Source of the DNA: Halarcobacter sp.
GTDB taxonomy: Bacteria > Campylobacterota > Campylobacteria > Campylobacterales > Arcobacteraceae
Assembly: GCA_030145305.1 (NCBI GenBank)
Contig: JAQYVX010000001.1
Location: 329,357-393,356, forward strand
Direction of reading: 5' to 3'
Length of the DNA stretch: 64,000 nucleotides
Positions 63,222-64,000 of this stretch are shown piece after piece. The notes beneath the pieces were generated by a model, which saw nothing but the letters and a program-made list of their open reading frames with translations, had not been told where the DNA came from and made no database searches. Position numbers and translations under genes: made by a program. How positions within the stretch are numbered: position 1 is the stretch's first letter; every line of letters begins with the position of its first letter.

Positions 63222-63974
63222 TCATTTAATAACTAGTTTATAGCCTATAGAATAGATACTTTCAATGAGTTCATTGGAAACTTTTTTACGTAATCCATAC
63301 ATTAATTTACGTACATTTTCATGTTTTATATCAATTAAATTAGAATAAAAGTAATTAACTATTTCATCAGAAGTGACAATTAAATTTATTTTAGAGATAA
63401 ATAAAGATAATAACAATTGCTCATAGTTAGTTAATTTTACTTCCTCATGATTTTGATACAAAACTTTAGTATGTCTACAATAAAAAGTATTAGAATTAAG
63501 TTTTAAAATATTTTTATTCTCTAATGTTTCATCAGAAATATCATTTGATATAATTTCCAATTCACTAATAAAGCTTTCAAATTCAATAGGCTTAGGAATA
63601 AACCTTTTAATACCTAAATTTATTAATTCTAACATATATTGAGACTCTTGATATGCTGAAAAAATAACTATATTTTGATTAGGATTTAATTTATATATAT
63701 TTTTAGTTAATTCTATTCCATTCATTTTTGGCATTTGAATATCACTAAATATAATATCATAAGGTTTAGAAGACATATATCTTTCTTTATAAAATTTAAT
63801 TCCTTCTTCTCCACTATCTGCAACATCAACACATTTAAAAAAAGGAGCTAAGAAATTTTTTAAACTATTTAATAAAATATCATGGTCTTCTACTATTAGT
63901 ATTTCTAAATTAGCTGTAAGCTTAGAAATATTTGTGATATTTTTTTTCAAATTATTTATATCTGTATTTTTCAT
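63222..63974 (-). CDS. OmpR-type response regulator of the FIST operon
   Basis: The 250-residue protein has a receiver domain (LIVEDHD, phospho-Asp in IIFSDIQMPKMNG, Lys in FIPKPIEF) and a winged-helix C-terminal domain (KLTNYEQLLLSLF to SIYSIGYKLVI). It is the first gene of the unit RR, REC-EAL, FIST, kinase, with an 89-base gap before the second gene in which I see no terminator. It should be phosphorylated by the kinase at 59246. Confidence 0.9.
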   Translation of the reverse strand: MKNTDINNLKKNITNISKLTANLEILIVEDHDILLNSLKNFLAPFFKCVDVADSGEEGIKFYKERYMSSKPYDIIFSDIQMPKMNGIELTKNIYKLNPNQNIVIFSAYQESQYMLELINLGIKRFIPKPIEFESFISELEIISNDISDETLENKNILKLNSNTFYCRHTKVLYQNHEEVKLTNYEQLLLSLFISKINLIVTSDEIVNYFYSNLIDIKHENVRKLMYGLRKKVSNELIESIYSIGYKLVIK

Positions 63975-64000
63975 CGCGAGGAGTATACCTTAGTTATTCT

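Overview
This AT-rich window looks like a chromosomal segment of a Campylobacterota bacterium, most probably of the Arcobacter group. The evidence is the K+ channel gene directly downstream of rpmB (as in Helicobacter pylori), a short LigE-type DNA ligase, a very AT-rich code with many TTG and GTG starts, and many AHQWRQP-type histidine kinases. I saw no transposase, integrase, CRISPR array or phage gene. The assignment is inference from gene content, not from a 16S gene.

Region 1 (1-1900) holds a K+ channel cut by the window edge, rpmB, and a probably periplasmic ATP-dependent DNA ligase. Region 2 (1897-27978) is a large surface-polysaccharide/LPS-core locus. It carries heptose synthesis (gmhA, hldE, hldD), UDP-GlcA/UDP-GalA synthesis (ugd and a 4-epimerase), a Wzz-like protein, three GT9 heptosyltransferase-type genes (waaF, waaC and a third), four intact GT4 glycosyltransferases or relatives plus a degenerate one, a GT2 WaaE/LgtF-type enzyme, an O-antigen ligase, a late acyltransferase, an EptC-like phosphoethanolamine transferase, an LtaS-like sulfatase-fold transferase and dgkA. 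Most striking is its set of phosphotransfer-like genes: three YrbL paralogues, two further lipopolysaccharide/BUD32-type kinase-like proteins and one thymidylate-kinase-like P-loop protein. Together these suggest a core rich in phosphate, phosphoethanolamine and uronic acid, with diacylglycerol by-product recycled by DgkA.

Region 3 (27969-36287) is a run of minus-strand housekeeping genes: ppx/gppA, a 2[4Fe-4S] ferredoxin, an inositol-monophosphatase-family protein, gltD and gltB. Region 4 (36562-40774) is a TRAP transporter with two tandem DctP-type binding proteins, one with an ordinary signal peptide and one a predicted lipoprotein. Region 5 (40885-42405) has a peroxiredoxin-thioredoxin pair and an orphan small gene.

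Region 6 (42460-52215) is an iron island with four good Fur-box matches. It holds an Fe(III) ABC transporter (fbpABC) and then a five-gene operon: imelysin lipoprotein, di-haem DUF1111 oxidoreductase, second imelysin-like protein, fatty acid hydroxylase, and di-haem peroxidase lipoprotein. A bidirectional terminator closes it.

Region 7 (52240-64000) carries an ABC1/UbiB-type kinase with a puzzling start and a phasin-like partner, a divergent Cache histidine kinase/response regulator pair, an EI24 membrane protein, a radical SAM protein, a small unknown gene and tRNA-Gln(UUG). It ends with a four-gene signalling operon encoding a response regulator, a REC-degenerate GGDEF-EAL protein, a FIST sensor protein and a histidine kinase. 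The most interesting candidates for something undescribed are the kinase-rich LPS locus, the Fur-controlled imelysin/di-haem/hydroxylase operon, and the FIST/c-di-GMP operon.
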